NCBI GenBank assembly: GCA_958296005.1
Contig: CATQHQ010000001.1
Location: forward strand, 62,001 to 126,000
DNA from: Longimicrobiales bacterium
Lineage (GTDB): Bacteria > Gemmatimonadota > Gemmatimonadetes > Longimicrobiales > Gaopeijiaceae
Length of the DNA: 64,000 nucleotides
Direction of reading: 5' to 3'
Below, piece by piece: positions 24,601 through 33,465 of this stretch (its first letter is position 1; each line of letters starts with the position of its first letter). A program made the position numbers and the translations under genes. Under the pieces are notes generated by a model. It did no database searches. It was given only the letters and a program-made list of their open reading frames with translations, and was not told the DNA's origin.

Positions 24601-24766
24601 TGGAGCGCCACTTCAGTCCGGCGGCCAGGGGGGCGTGGGCGTGGGCAGCCGCAGAAGCCTCGGTCTGGGCGACGAGGGGGAGGTGAGAAAGCCCGGTGGC
24701 GACATGGAGGCAGGTGCTGACCGCCAACAGCACCCGGAGGCGCGAGACGAGCGGGCATGGCTTCAT
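21614..24766 (-). CDS. Secreted sortilin/VPS10-type beta-propeller protein
   Basis: A 1050-residue exported protein (signal sequence LRVLLAVSTCLHVATGL near the N-terminus). The first about 750 residues are BNR/VPS10-type propeller blades, each with a turn such as STDGGKTW, SNDRGESW, SEDGGQTF, SRDGGESW or VDQGATW. The C-terminal third holds an Ig-like or FlgD-like region (RNEMGDLVRTVDGPGAAGLNRATWDLRHDP). Such proteins are annotated as glycosyl hydrolases or sortilins; no catalytic acids can be assigned here. It is paralogous to the product of 27051-30470. Confidence 0.9.
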   Translation of the reverse strand: MKPCPLVSRLRVLLAVSTCLHVATGLSHLPLVAQTEASAAAHAHAPLAAGLKWRSIGPAVAGGRITDLEVVPGSQSLVYLGTASGGVWKSENHGTTWTPIFDDAGNLSVGDIAIAPSDPLEVWVGTGEANNRNSSPWGAGVYHSTDGGKTWRLTGLEETRHIGRIVVHPTNPDVVWVGALGHLFGPNEERGVYKTTDRGATWEKVLHVDENTGVVDLAIDPSDPSVLYAATYQRQRRAWGFVGGGPGSGVHKTTDGGRTWHELTNGLPEGDKGRIGLAISARTPSLVMAVVEAEDGGVYKSNDRGESWRKVNDLNQRPMYYSQLRIDPNDDERVYMVAGALHRSEDGGQTFEALPMELEYNTGVHVDHHDLWIDPRNSRHMILGNDGGVYTTWDMGANWSFIANLPIGQFYDVDLDMDDPYNVYGGLQDNNSYRGPSRTRRYQGILNRDWQVVDYGDGMYAETDWSDPGTAYLTSQNAGIVRVDVATGDRKALKPFPRDTTEEYRFDWKSPILVSPHNSNRVYLGGNRLFISDDRGDSWRATEDLTRALDQDSLPIMGVLPDSTTLSKHDGASGYGEITAVSESPATPGVLWTGADDGTLQASRDGGESWTDVTANVGGTPIPYYVSWVEASHAEAERAYVSLDGHWDDDYGPYVFVTDDLGATWRSLSEGLATAGSASINVVREHPRNPSLLVAGAENGVFASVDQGATWAHLGSGMPAVPVDDIEIHPRENDVVAGTHGRGIWILDDVTPLSEGGASAADGPVFFPPRPATLFLYRNDVPSMGQGVYRAQNPAYGANLDYRLPEAVGDEGVQLQIRNEMGDLVRTVDGPGAAGLNRATWDLRHDPVPHDTTRYDVPNLDSGPDGPLVLPGAYSVELVVDGNGQGVRQRQELVVRPDDRFPVPAAERLARYEFTLEMYELQKLCYERGVAAYEIERAATDAVDSLAALGGAEDDSARAAALVHEIEETADEWREINSNLRNWWTGLIGKFDGGPSTMGSLAGPSDDQHRRLARLQESARAAAERLDEVAATTVPALNALLEAYGISAVP

Positions 24767-24911
24767 GGATCGTTCCAGTGCGAGTTGCGGCAGACCGACA
24801 GGCGTCTAGGAACCTACGGCCCAGTGGACAGGGCCGCATTCCGGGATCGGGACAGACTCTAGGACAGAGTCATGGTACATTTTGGCGCGCCGGGGGTGGG
24901 CGGCCTCGTGG

Positions 24912-26942
24912 TCACGGCCCGCAAGGCTCGTTGACTCGCATCGTGCGGTGGTCGAAGCCGGAGGCCGTGTAGGCAAGCAGCTCGAGCTTGCAGTCCAGCA
25001 GGTCCTGAGCGAGCCGCGGAGACAACTCCGCCGCGCCTTCCACGGTCGTCTCGCCGGGAGGCCCTAGGCGCCTCACCACCATGGCGCCGCCCCCGGCATC
25101 GTCGTCCATTCCGATCCGGCGTAGCACGATGCCGTACACATCAGCTGGCTCGACATCGGAGAGCACGATCCGGTACGACAGGAGTGCGGTGGGCAAGTCC
25201 AACGTCATCGTCGCCGCAATGCCGTCGCCTGGCGGGTCGAGAGCGACATGGGACGGAGGCGGTGCCTTGCCGGAAACCAACGGGGGCGTCCGCGACGGCG
25301 GCTGCCGCTGAGGGAACGCCGACTCGTATGCGAACGCCATGGCGACGAGAAAATCATCGTCGAGAGGGCGGCCCAGCAGCTCCAGACCAACTGGAAGGCC
25401 GAGCTCCGTGAAGCCGGCCGGAAGGGTCAGCGCCGGAAGCCCGGTGTGGGCGCTCAGGAAGCAGGTGCCGCCCAGCGGCGCGGCGCCGATCAGTGCCGTT
25501 TCCTGTCGCATGGTGGGGTAGGCCAGTGCGTCGAACCTCTCCCGATCCATGACGGCCAGGACGGAGTCGCTCAGCGCCCTGCGTCGGACCAGGGCTTCAG
25601 CGTACTCGGCCGAGTCGCGCTCCTGCCGGAGGTCGCGGCGACGGAACGTGCGGTCGAGTTCGGCGTGGTGAAGTCCGGCGGCCAGAATGTCCCCCAACGA
25701 AGCCACCGGCGCTCCGGGGATCCCCGCCAGGTAGTCGGCCAAGTCGAACTTGAACTCCATGTCGATGAGGCCGGTGTTGGCCAGCAGAGTGTCCAGGCCG
25801 GGGATTTCGGTGTCCACGACTTCGGCGCCGAGGTCCGCCATCCCGGCCAGCGCGTCCCTGATCACGCGGGTGACGGGTACGTTGGCGCGGTCTTCCGTCG
25901 TCCACTCCGCCAGCACGCCGATTCGGGCACCGTCCAGTGCCGTCGGGTCGAGGGCCTGCTGGAACCGCGGCGGATCGCGGCCTTCCAGAACGGCGGTCGC
26001 GGCGTCCGCGGGATCCCTGCCGATCGTCGCGTCCAGTGCAATAGCCAGATCGGACGCGGTGCGTGCCAGAGGGCCGCCGGTGTCCTGGGAATGGGACAGA
26101 GGCAGGATGCCGTCGATGCTCGAGAGGCCCTTGGTGGGGCGGAGCCCGAAGAGGGAGTGAACCGCCGCCGGGATGCGGATCGAGCCGCACGTGTCGGTGC
26201 CCCAGCCCACGGCCGCGAAGCTGGCGGCTACCGCGGCGCCGGTTCCGCCGGAGCTGCCGCCGGGGTTGCGGGAGGGATCGTACGGGTTGCGGGTCTGGCC
26301 GCCGAGGGAACTCACGGTGGTGATGCCGGCTGCCAGCTCGTGAAGGTTGGTCTTGGCCAGCACCACAACGCCGGCGTCCAGCAGCTTCGCGACCTGGAAG
26401 GCGTCGTCGGGGGGAAGGAGTCCCGCCAGCGCCAGGGACGAGCCCGTCGTGGGCATCCCCGCCAAGTCGTAGTTGTCCTTCAGGACGATCGGCACGCCAT
26501 GAAGAGGGCCTCGCACAGAACCGGCTGCTCGTTCGGCGTCCATCGCCGCAGCCCGTTCCCTGGCCGCCGGGTTGAAGCGGACGATCGCGTTGAGGCGAGG
26601 ACCAGCGCGGTCGTAAGCGGCGATCCGGTCCGTGTATGCGTCCACGAGCTGGACGGAGGTGACCCGACCCTCGTCCAGAGCTTCCTGGATCTCGGCGATC
26701 GAGGCTTCGGCTACCTCGAACGCCGGGGCGGCGCCATCGCTGGATGGGCCGGGCGTGCACGCGGAGGCAACCAGAACCGCCAGGATGCCCCAGGGGCCCC
26801 CGAACGCTTCGGGCGGACGGCGGACGGAACGCGGGCGGCGAGCAGCACTCGGAACGCGAGCAGCAGACGGAACGCGGGGGGCGAACGGCAACTGGCTGCG
26901 GCGACGGCGACGTGGGTCGTGCATTGGGCGGCTTGCGTGCAT
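24912..26942 (-). CDS. Amidase-signature enzyme, exported
   Basis: Ser-cisSer-Lys amidase hydrolysing amide bonds. The triad is visible as Lys in IVLKDNYDLAG, cis-Ser in NPGGSSGGTGAA and nucleophile Ser in GTDTCGSIRIPAA. A hydrophobic segment ending in LVASAC looks like a weak lipoprotein signal, but it follows an odd Arg/Pro/Ala-rich leader with an internal repeat (VPSAARVPSAARRP). ATG 26942 or 26924 could be used; neither has a ribosome site. The C-terminal about 100 residues beyond the amidase fold (QAFSYRIVLSD-like region) are an extra domain. Divergent from the next gene. Confidence 0.87.
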   Translation of the reverse strand: MHASRPMHDPRRRRRSQLPFAPRVPSAARVPSAARRPRSVRRPPEAFGGPWGILAVLVASACTPGPSSDGAAPAFEVAEASIAEIQEALDEGRVTSVQLVDAYTDRIAAYDRAGPRLNAIVRFNPAARERAAAMDAERAAGSVRGPLHGVPIVLKDNYDLAGMPTTGSSLALAGLLPPDDAFQVAKLLDAGVVVLAKTNLHELAAGITTVSSLGGQTRNPYDPSRNPGGSSGGTGAAVAASFAAVGWGTDTCGSIRIPAAVHSLFGLRPTKGLSSIDGILPLSHSQDTGGPLARTASDLAIALDATIGRDPADAATAVLEGRDPPRFQQALDPTALDGARIGVLAEWTTEDRANVPVTRVIRDALAGMADLGAEVVDTEIPGLDTLLANTGLIDMEFKFDLADYLAGIPGAPVASLGDILAAGLHHAELDRTFRRRDLRQERDSAEYAEALVRRRALSDSVLAVMDRERFDALAYPTMRQETALIGAAPLGGTCFLSAHTGLPALTLPAGFTELGLPVGLELLGRPLDDDFLVAMAFAYESAFPQRQPPSRTPPLVSGKAPPPSHVALDPPGDGIAATMTLDLPTALLSYRIVLSDVEPADVYGIVLRRIGMDDDAGGGAMVVRRLGPPGETTVEGAAELSPRLAQDLLDCKLELLAYTASGFDHRTMRVNEPCGP

Positions 26943-27050
26943 TAGGCGGCTCGGTGGTAAGGATCGGCGACGTGCCACAGCTTGCGCCTTTCCCGGTGCC
27001 GGGTGCAAATCAAGCTTCCCGGTCCCCGCCGCCAACCCCAAGGAGTCCCA

Positions 27051-30000
27051 ATGCACCGTCCCATCGCCCAACCCCGAGCCTCCGTCCACGGTTCGGCTGC
27101 CCGCGTTCGCAGCGCGTCGGCGCTGGCACCGCCGTTGGCCCTGCTGCTGGCGTCGATGCTGGTTGGATCCGCCGCCGCCGTCGCCCAAGACCCGCCGACC
27201 GAGAGCGACGCAATCCGCAAGGCCGTCCAAGGGCTGGCGCTCCGGGAGATCGGCCCGGCGCTGATGGGCGGAAGGATCGCCGACATCGCCGTCAGCCCCG
27301 GGGACCGGTCCACCTGGTACTTGGCCGTCGGCTCCGGCGGGGTGTGGAAGACCACCAACGCCGGCACTTCGTGGACGCCCGTCTTCGACGACCAGCCCTC
27401 CTACTCCATAGGTTCGGTGGCGGTGGACCCCTCCGACCCTGCCGTCGTCTGGGTGGGGACCGGCGAGAACGTCAGCGGTCGCCATGTGGGCTGGGGCGAC
27501 GGCGTCTACCGCAGCCTCGACGGAGGCGCATCGTGGCGGCGGATGGGGTTGGAAGCCTCCGAGCATGTGGGCAAGGTCTTGGTCGACCCGCGGGACGGGG
27601 CGGTCGTGTTCGCGGCCTCCGAGGGACCGCTGTGGTCGGCGGGGGGAGAGCGGGGCCTGTACAAGTCCTCCGACCGGGGCGAGACGTGGCGCGCGGTGCT
27701 TCACGTGGACGAGGACACGGGCGTCACCGACGTGGAGTTCGACCCTGTGAACCCGGACGTGATGTACGCCGCGACCTACCAGCGGCGGCGAAGCGTCTGG
27801 GCGTTGCTGGCGGGCGGCCCTGGATCGAGCATATACAAGTCGATCGACGGCGGCGAGACGTGGCGGGAAGTCGTCAACGGTCTGCCGAAGGGCGACATGG
27901 GCAAGATCGGCTTGGCCGTGTCCCCCGCCGACCGCAACGTCGTATACGCAACGATAGAGGCAAAGCCGGACGAAGCGGGGTTCTATCGCTCCACGGACAG
28001 GGGCGAGAGCTGGCAACGGCGCAACTCGTACATCTCCGGCGGCACGGGACCGCACTACTATCAGGAGATCGAGGCGTCGCCCCACGACCGGGACCTGGTC
28101 TATCAGATGGACGTCTTTGTGCGGGTGACCCGAGACGGCGGCGAGACCTTCAATGTATTGGGCACGGGCCGCGAGAAGCACAGCGACAACCACGCGTTCT
28201 GGATCGACCCCGAGGACGGCAGGCACATCCTGGCCGGCACCGACGCGGGCCTGTACGAGACCTTCGACGAAGGCGCAACGTGGCGGCACTTCCCCAACCT
28301 TCCGATCTCCCAGTTCTACAAGCTGGCCTTGGACGACGCCGAGCCGTTCTACAACATTCTGGGCGGCGCGCAGGACCTGGGCACGCTGCTGGGGCCGTCG
28401 CGAACGTTGAACATGGAGGGCGTGCGCAACCGCGACTGGTACGTGCCCCTGGGCGCCGACGGCTACGCGGCCGCGTTCGACCCGAACGACGCCGGCACCG
28501 CGTACATCCAGTCCCAGCAGGGCAACTTGCAACGGCTGGACCGGCGCAGCGAGGAGCTTGTCGCCATCCGCCCTCTGCCGGCCCCCGGCGACCCGCCGGA
28601 ACGATGGAACTGGGACTCGCCGGTGATCGCCAGCCCGCACGCGCCGGGGCGCATCTACTACGCGTCTCAGCGGCTCTGGCAAAGCGACGACCGAGGCGAC
28701 TCGTGGCGGCCCGCAAGCGGCGACCTGACGCGCAACCTCAACCGCTACGAGCTGGAGATGGACGGGCGCGTGCACAGCGTGGACGCTCTGTACGGCAACA
28801 CGGCGATGTCGTGGTACTCTACGATCACGACGATCTCCGAGTCGCCGGTTGCGGAAGGGGTCTTGTACGCCGGCACCGACGACGGGCTGGTCCAGGCGAG
28901 CGAGGACGGCGGTGAGACGTGGCGGGCGGCGGCGCCCCTGCCGGGCGTCTCGCAGCACGCCTTCATCAACGACGTGAAGGCTTCCCGCCACGACGCGGGA
29001 ACCGTCTTCGTCGCCGCGGACGCCCACAAGGAAGGCGACTACGCGCCGCACCTCTTCGCGAGCAGCGACTTCGGCCGCAGCTGGCGGCGGATCTCGGGGG
29101 ACCTGCCCGACGGCGTCGTCTGGTCGGTGGAGCAGGACCATGTCGAGCCGGACCTCCTCTTCGCGGGTGCCGAGTTCGGCGTCTTCGTCAGCCTGGACGG
29201 AGGCGGCAGCTGGATGCGGCTGGGCGCCGGCGTGCCGACGATCGCGTTCCGGGACTTGGCAATACAGAGGCGGGACAGCGACTTGGTCGGGGCGACGTTC
29301 GGCCGCGGGTTCTACATTCTGGACGACTACTCGCCGCTGCGTGAGATCGCCGGCGGAGCGCTGGTCGAGGCGGCCGGCGACGGCGGCGATCCGGGCAGCG
29401 GCGGCGGCAGTCCCGGCGACGGCGGCGACCCCGGCAGCGGCGCAGTTCTCTTTCCCGTCCGCGACGCTTGGTGGTACGTGCCCAGCGTGCCGATGCAGGC
29501 ACCTGGCAAGCCCACGCTGGGGACCACCGACTACACCGCGCCGAACCCCGACTTCGGGGCCGTGTTCACCTATTACCTGCCCGAAACCGTCCGAACCGCC
29601 CGGGACGACCGTCGCGCCGACGAAGAGGCTGCGCGGGAGCGGGGCGCGGATGTGCCGTTCCCGGGGTGGGAGCGGCTGGCCGACGAGCTACTGGAGAACG
29701 AGCCCCGCGTCGTCCTGCTCGTGCGCGATGCCGACAGCCGTCCCGTGCGCCGGGTGACCGGTCCGGCTGTTGCGGGGCTCCACCGGGTCGCGTGGGACCT
29801 GCGCCGACCGCCGCCCGACCCCGTGGAGCTGAGCACGCCGGGGTTTGTGCCCCCCTGGGCGGGCGAATCGCGGGGACCGCTGGCGCCGCCGGGGCGCTAC
29901 GAAGTGGAGATGGCGCTCGTGACGGAAGACGGGACGCAGGCGCTGGGCGAGCGGCGCGAGTTCACGGTGAAGGCCGTGCCCAGCACCGTGCCCGGCACCG

Positions 30001-30470
30001 ACTTCGAGGCCGTCGCCGCGTTCCAGGCCGAGACGGGAGAGCTGCTCCGCCGGACGGGGGGTGCCGCCGCCGAGATCGGACGCGCGCGGGACCGACTGCG
30101 CCACATGCGCGTCGCCCTGGACGAGGCGCCCAGGGCCGGGCCGGAGCTGTACCGCAGCCTGGAGGAAGTCGAAGCACGGCTGGCACAGCTGGCGACGCGC
30201 CTTCAAGGGGACCGGACTCGCAGCCGCTACAACGAGCCGTCGGTTCCGTCGATCGCCGGGCGCGTGGGACAGGTCGCGGGCGGTCACTGGAACACCCGCC
30301 AAGCGCCCACCGAGACCCAGCGCACCAGCCTGCGGATCGCCGCCGACGCCTTTGCCGCCCTCTCCGCGGAGCTTGCGGGCCTGCTGGATGGCGCGCTTGC
30401 GGAGCTGGAGGCGGCCCTGGAAGCCGCGGGCGCGCCGTGGACTCCGGGGCGGCGGGTTCCTCGCGGATGA
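27051..30470 (+). CDS. Secreted sortilin/VPS10-type beta-propeller protein (paralogue)
   Basis: The start is ATG 27051 with AAGGAG six bases upstream. It has 1139 residues and a signal sequence (PPLALLLASMLVGSAAAVAQ). Propeller blades contain SLDGGASW, SSDRGETW, SIDGGETW, STDRGESW and SEDGGETW turns. A Gly/Asp/Ser linker (about residues 776-797) precedes the C-terminal domain (PAVAGLHRVAWDLRRPP). Same overall design as 21614-24766, so the two flank the amidase as a divergent set. Likely binds or processes extracellular peptides or glycans; unproven. Its stop overlaps the next gene by 4 bp. Confidence 0.9.
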   Translation: MHRPIAQPRASVHGSAARVRSASALAPPLALLLASMLVGSAAAVAQDPPTESDAIRKAVQGLALREIGPALMGGRIADIAVSPGDRSTWYLAVGSGGVWKTTNAGTSWTPVFDDQPSYSIGSVAVDPSDPAVVWVGTGENVSGRHVGWGDGVYRSLDGGASWRRMGLEASEHVGKVLVDPRDGAVVFAASEGPLWSAGGERGLYKSSDRGETWRAVLHVDEDTGVTDVEFDPVNPDVMYAATYQRRRSVWALLAGGPGSSIYKSIDGGETWREVVNGLPKGDMGKIGLAVSPADRNVVYATIEAKPDEAGFYRSTDRGESWQRRNSYISGGTGPHYYQEIEASPHDRDLVYQMDVFVRVTRDGGETFNVLGTGREKHSDNHAFWIDPEDGRHILAGTDAGLYETFDEGATWRHFPNLPISQFYKLALDDAEPFYNILGGAQDLGTLLGPSRTLNMEGVRNRDWYVPLGADGYAAAFDPNDAGTAYIQSQQGNLQRLDRRSEELVAIRPLPAPGDPPERWNWDSPVIASPHAPGRIYYASQRLWQSDDRGDSWRPASGDLTRNLNRYELEMDGRVHSVDALYGNTAMSWYSTITTISESPVAEGVLYAGTDDGLVQASEDGGETWRAAAPLPGVSQHAFINDVKASRHDAGTVFVAADAHKEGDYAPHLFASSDFGRSWRRISGDLPDGVVWSVEQDHVEPDLLFAGAEFGVFVSLDGGGSWMRLGAGVPTIAFRDLAIQRRDSDLVGATFGRGFYILDDYSPLREIAGGALVEAAGDGGDPGSGGGSPGDGGDPGSGAVLFPVRDAWWYVPSVPMQAPGKPTLGTTDYTAPNPDFGAVFTYYLPETVRTARDDRRADEEAARERGADVPFPGWERLADELLENEPRVVLLVRDADSRPVRRVTGPAVAGLHRVAWDLRRPPPDPVELSTPGFVPPWAGESRGPLAPPGRYEVEMALVTEDGTQALGERREFTVKAVPSTVPGTDFEAVAAFQAETGELLRRTGGAAAEIGRARDRLRHMRVALDEAPRAGPELYRSLEEVEARLAQLATRLQGDRTRSRYNEPSVPSIAGRVGQVAGGHWNTRQAPTETQRTSLRIAADAFAALSAELAGLLDGALAELEAALEAAGAPWTPGRRVPRG
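29376..29440. repeat. In-frame Gly/Asp/Pro/Ser repeat tract
   Basis: The bases encode GDGGDPGSGGGSPGDGGDPG and a few more residues, two copies of a GDGGDPGSG unit. The paralogue lacks this tract, so it is a recent in-frame expansion of an interdomain linker. Confidence 0.7.
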
Positions 30471-31417
30471 GGATCGCGGTCTACGGCGCCGGCGGGGTCG
30501 GCGGCTACTACGGCGCCGCCCTTGCGCGAGCGGGACACCATGTCGTCTTGATCGCCCGCGGCGCACACCTGGAAGCCATCCGGCAACGCGGTCTGCGCGT
30601 CCGCTCGCCCGCCGGAGACTTTCTGGCCCGTCCCGCGCTGGCTACCGCCGATCCGGCGGAGGCGGGCCCGTGCGACGCGGTGATCACGTCCGTCAAGTCG
30701 ATCGACCTGCCCCAAGTTGCGGAGCAGATGAGACCCCTCTTCGGCGAGGACACGATCGTGGTTCCCCTCCTGAACGGCGTGGACGCCCACAAGGTCCTGG
30801 CGCGTGGGGCAGGTCGGGGTCGGGTCGGCAAGGGACTGACCCGCATCATCAGCCGAGTCTCTGCGCCCGGAGAAGTCAGCCACGAGGGTCTGGAGCCGTA
30901 CGTCGCAATAGCGGAATGGGACGGCTCGCCGTCGGCCCGGACGAACGCGCTGGTCTCCGCCTTGCGCGAGGCCGGCGTGCAGGCGGAGGTCCCTCCCGAC
31001 ATCGACGCGGCGCTCTGGCAGAAGTTCCTGCTCGTCTGCTCGCTGGGGGGCGTCTGCGCCGCGTGTCGGCAACCTGCCGGCCCGGTTCGTTCACTGCCCG
31101 AGAGCCGCGAGCTGCTCCGCCGCGCGATGGAGGAGATCGCCTCGCTGGCGCGCGCCATGGGCGTGGCGCTACCCGACGACGCGGTGGCCGGCGGCATGGC
31201 GTTCGTGGACTCGGTTCCCCCGGACGGGATCTCGTCGCTCCACAGGGACATCGTGGCCGGCCGGCCCTCGGAGCTGGACGGCTGGTCGGGCGCGGTCGTG
31301 CGCCTAGCCGCCGAAGCCGGGGTGCCGGCACCGGTTCATGGCTTCGTGCACGCGGTCCTTCGGCCTTGCGAGGAGGCGGCTCGCCGATCCTTCCACGGGA
31401 ACCGCTCCGGGCTGTAA
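30467..31417 (+). CDS. Ketopantoate reductase-like protein (PanE/ApbA family)
   Basis: Complete 316-residue NADPH-dependent 2-dehydropantoate 2-reductase family protein. The Rossmann motif GAGGVGGYYG is at residues 7-16, SVKSID follows, and the catalytic Lys of ALWQKFLLVCSLGG is in the C-terminal helical domain. Family members make pantoate for coenzyme A, but many paralogues have other substrates. The ATG overlaps the stop of the propeller gene (ATGA), an unexpected partner for a cytosolic reductase. Confidence 0.9.
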   Translation: MRIAVYGAGGVGGYYGAALARAGHHVVLIARGAHLEAIRQRGLRVRSPAGDFLARPALATADPAEAGPCDAVITSVKSIDLPQVAEQMRPLFGEDTIVVPLLNGVDAHKVLARGAGRGRVGKGLTRIISRVSAPGEVSHEGLEPYVAIAEWDGSPSARTNALVSALREAGVQAEVPPDIDAALWQKFLLVCSLGGVCAACRQPAGPVRSLPESRELLRRAMEEIASLARAMGVALPDDAVAGGMAFVDSVPPDGISSLHRDIVAGRPSELDGWSGAVVRLAAEAGVPAPVHGFVHAVLRPCEEAARRSFHGNRSGL

Positions 31418-31471
31418 ATTCCCCCCGGCAACCGGCGGGACGGAGGCGACCATGGAAGCGGGAGACAAGCT

Positions 31472-32266
31472 GTGCTGATGACGCCGTGGGTTCAGAGGTT
31501 GCTGGCAGCGAACGTGCTCGTCTTCCTGCTTGGGTCGTTCCTGCCTCTCGACGCCCTCTTCGCCTTCGTTCCCTGGGCGATCCTGCAACGCCCGTGGACG
31601 TTGGTCACGTACCTGTTCCTCCACGGCGGCATCATGCACCTCGCGTCGAACATGATCGGCCTCTTCTTCTTCGGTCCCCGGCTGGAGGAGCGCCTTGGGG
31701 GCACGCGCTTCATCCGGTTCTACTTTGCGTGCGGCGTCTGCGGCGCCGTCCTCTCGTTGATCCTCTTCGCCTTCGCCCCCTTCGGTGCGATGATCGGCGC
31801 GTCCGGCGCGGTGTTCGGCGTGGTCGTAGGGTTCGCCCGCTACTGGCCCGACGACTCCGTCTACATCATGGGCGTGCTTCCGATCCGCGCCCGGGCCCTG
31901 GCGATCTTCCTGGTCGCGTGGAGCATCTTCGCGGGTGTGATCGGTGAAGGCGGCAACGTCGCGCACTTCGCGCACCTGGGAGGCGCGGTCGCGGGCTGGC
32001 TGTACCTAAGAACGTGGGAACGCCGGCGTCGCTCCCAGGTCGCCCAGCAACCCACGTCCAAGGGCAAACCGCCGGGCCTTCGCAAGTCGCCGAGCACCCG
32101 GGACGTGGACGCCGTAGAGCGGTGGAAGGCCGTCCCCAGGGAGCGTCTCCACGAGATCAACCGCGAGGAGCTCGAAGCTCTCCTCAAGAAGATCGACCAA
32201 AGTGGCGTGAAGGCCCTCACGCCCAACGAACGAGCGTTCCTAGACCGGATCGCCGACTTGCCGTAG
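31472..32266 (+). CDS. Rhomboid family intramembrane serine protease
   Basis: 264 residues with about six membrane helices. The catalytic Ser lies in MIGASGAVFG and the catalytic His in HFAHLGGAVAGW. The HGGIMHLASNM motif after the second helix is typical. A basic cytosolic tail ends with LTPNERAFLDRIADLP, often seen in bacterial rhomboids. GTG 31472 is preferred because GGAG is eight bases upstream; ATG 31478 is the alternative. Converges with the cupin gene, overlapping 27 bp. Confidence 0.93.
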   Translation: MLMTPWVQRLLAANVLVFLLGSFLPLDALFAFVPWAILQRPWTLVTYLFLHGGIMHLASNMIGLFFFGPRLEERLGGTRFIRFYFACGVCGAVLSLILFAFAPFGAMIGASGAVFGVVVGFARYWPDDSVYIMGVLPIRARALAIFLVAWSIFAGVIGEGGNVAHFAHLGGAVAGWLYLRTWERRRRSQVAQQPTSKGKPPGLRKSPSTRDVDAVERWKAVPRERLHEINREELEALLKKIDQSGVKALTPNERAFLDRIADLP

Positions 32267-32728
32267 TCGGTGGTCCGCGGGCAAGGAGCCCCCGGGCTGG
32301 ATCAACGCGCCCGTCTCCTTGTCGTAGTCGACGATCTTTTCCCATTCGGAAGCGTCGGACCGGGCGACCACCGCCACCACGTCTTCCGTCGCCCCGATGT
32401 TGACGACTTCGTGGGGAACGCCCGGCTCGATGAAGATGAAGTCTCCCGCCCGGTTCTCTATTGAGTAGCGCAGGTTGGGCCCGTAGTCGTGACGGACGGT
32501 CCCCTCCAGGATGTAAAGCATGACCTCGAACTCCACGTGGACGTGGGCGAAGGCGACGCCGCCTGGGGGGATCCGCGCCACGTTCATCGACAGCTCGCGG
32601 GCGGGGACGTTCTTGGCCGAGAGCCCCGTCTTGTAGTGGATGCCATTCCAGCGCCGGTGCAGGCCGCTGGCCCGGACGGTGTGGATGCCGTGGCCGCCGT
32701 CGGTCGGTTGGCCGTCGGCAGTGCTCAC
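32240..32728 (-). CDS. Cupin-domain protein
   Basis: Single-domain cupin of 162 residues. The metal-binding motif reads FAHVHVEFEVMLYILEG, with a second motif GDFIFIEPGVPHEVVN. Starting at GTG 32728, it overlaps the HAD stop by 4 bp (GTGA), so the longer frame to 32845 is not needed. Cupins of this size bind metal and act as small isomerases, dioxygenases or sensors; no specific substrate can be assigned. Confidence 0.88.
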   Translation of the reverse strand: MSTADGQPTDGGHGIHTVRASGLHRRWNGIHYKTGLSAKNVPARELSMNVARIPPGGVAFAHVHVEFEVMLYILEGTVRHDYGPNLRYSIENRAGDFIFIEPGVPHEVVNIGATEDVVAVVARSDASEWEKIVDYDKETGALIQPGGSLPADHRLRQVGDPV

Positions 32729-33453
32729 GCTGGCTCCGACAGAAGCTCCGCCGCCGTCGCCATGTCCTGGACCTCCGCAGTGGGCCGGGCCGTGGCCGGG
32801 GGCGTCGCGCCACCTCCCCGGACTGGACTCCGCCGATTGACCCACAAGGTCGCGTAGCCCAAGGCAGTCGCCGGCGCGACGTCGTGGAAGAGGCTCTGGG
32901 CGACGTGAAGCGTGCGCTCCGGGGGGATGCCGGAACGAGCGGCCATCTCCTCGAAGTGGCGCGGGGCGGGCTTGTAGCTATTGACTTGCTCGGCGGTCAC
33001 GATCCAGTCGAATTCGGTCCGAAGCTGCTCCCGCTGGGTCCTGGCGAAGAGGTCGTCGTCCACGTTGGAGACGATCCCGAGCTTGTAGCGCTTCGCCAGC
33101 CGCCGCAGCGCGTCCACCGTGTCCGGGAACGCCGGCCATTCCCCCGGCGACGCGCCGAAGGCGGCCTGCTCCGCCGCGGTCGCCCGAAAGCCCATCGACT
33201 CGCCCATGCGGGTCAAGGTGGCCCCCAGCACATCCCTGTAGCGACGGAACCGATTCCCGCCCTGCACCTCATGCTCGAAGCGCGCGAACCCGGCCATGAG
33301 ATCGGCGTCCGTCGCCGCGCATCCGTGGGCGTCCCACACGGGCCGGAGGGCCGCCAGGATCCCCCCTTCCCAGTCCACCAGAGTGCCGTAGCAGTCGAAG
33401 GTGAGGAGGTCGAAGCCGCCAGGGTCGAGAAGCGTCGCGTCCGATGCCGCCAT
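32725..33453 (-). CDS. HAD-superfamily hydrolase, type II haloacid dehalogenase-like
   Basis: 242 residues. HAD motif I is FDCYGTLVDWE, with nucleophile Asp in the expected place. Motif II lies in GIVSNVDDDLF, the Lys in SYKPAPRHF, and motif IV is HVAQSLFHDVAPA. A helical cap lies between motif I and II. The layout matches (S)-2-haloacid dehalogenase relatives, but the substrate is unknown. Coupled to the cupin downstream by a GTGA overlap. Confidence 0.9.
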   Translation of the reverse strand: MAASDATLLDPGGFDLLTFDCYGTLVDWEGGILAALRPVWDAHGCAATDADLMAGFARFEHEVQGGNRFRRYRDVLGATLTRMGESMGFRATAAEQAAFGASPGEWPAFPDTVDALRRLAKRYKLGIVSNVDDDLFARTQREQLRTEFDWIVTAEQVNSYKPAPRHFEEMAARSGIPPERTLHVAQSLFHDVAPATALGYATLWVNRRSPVRGGGATPPATARPTAEVQDMATAAELLSEPA

Positions 33454-33465
33454 TGCGTCGCCCGA

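Noticed and set aside
26943..29141. Long leftward open frame antisense to the propeller gene, continuous with the amidase
   Set aside because: GC-rich shadow of 27051-30470, which has a clear ribosome site, signal peptide and domains; only the amidase part downstream of 26942 is real.
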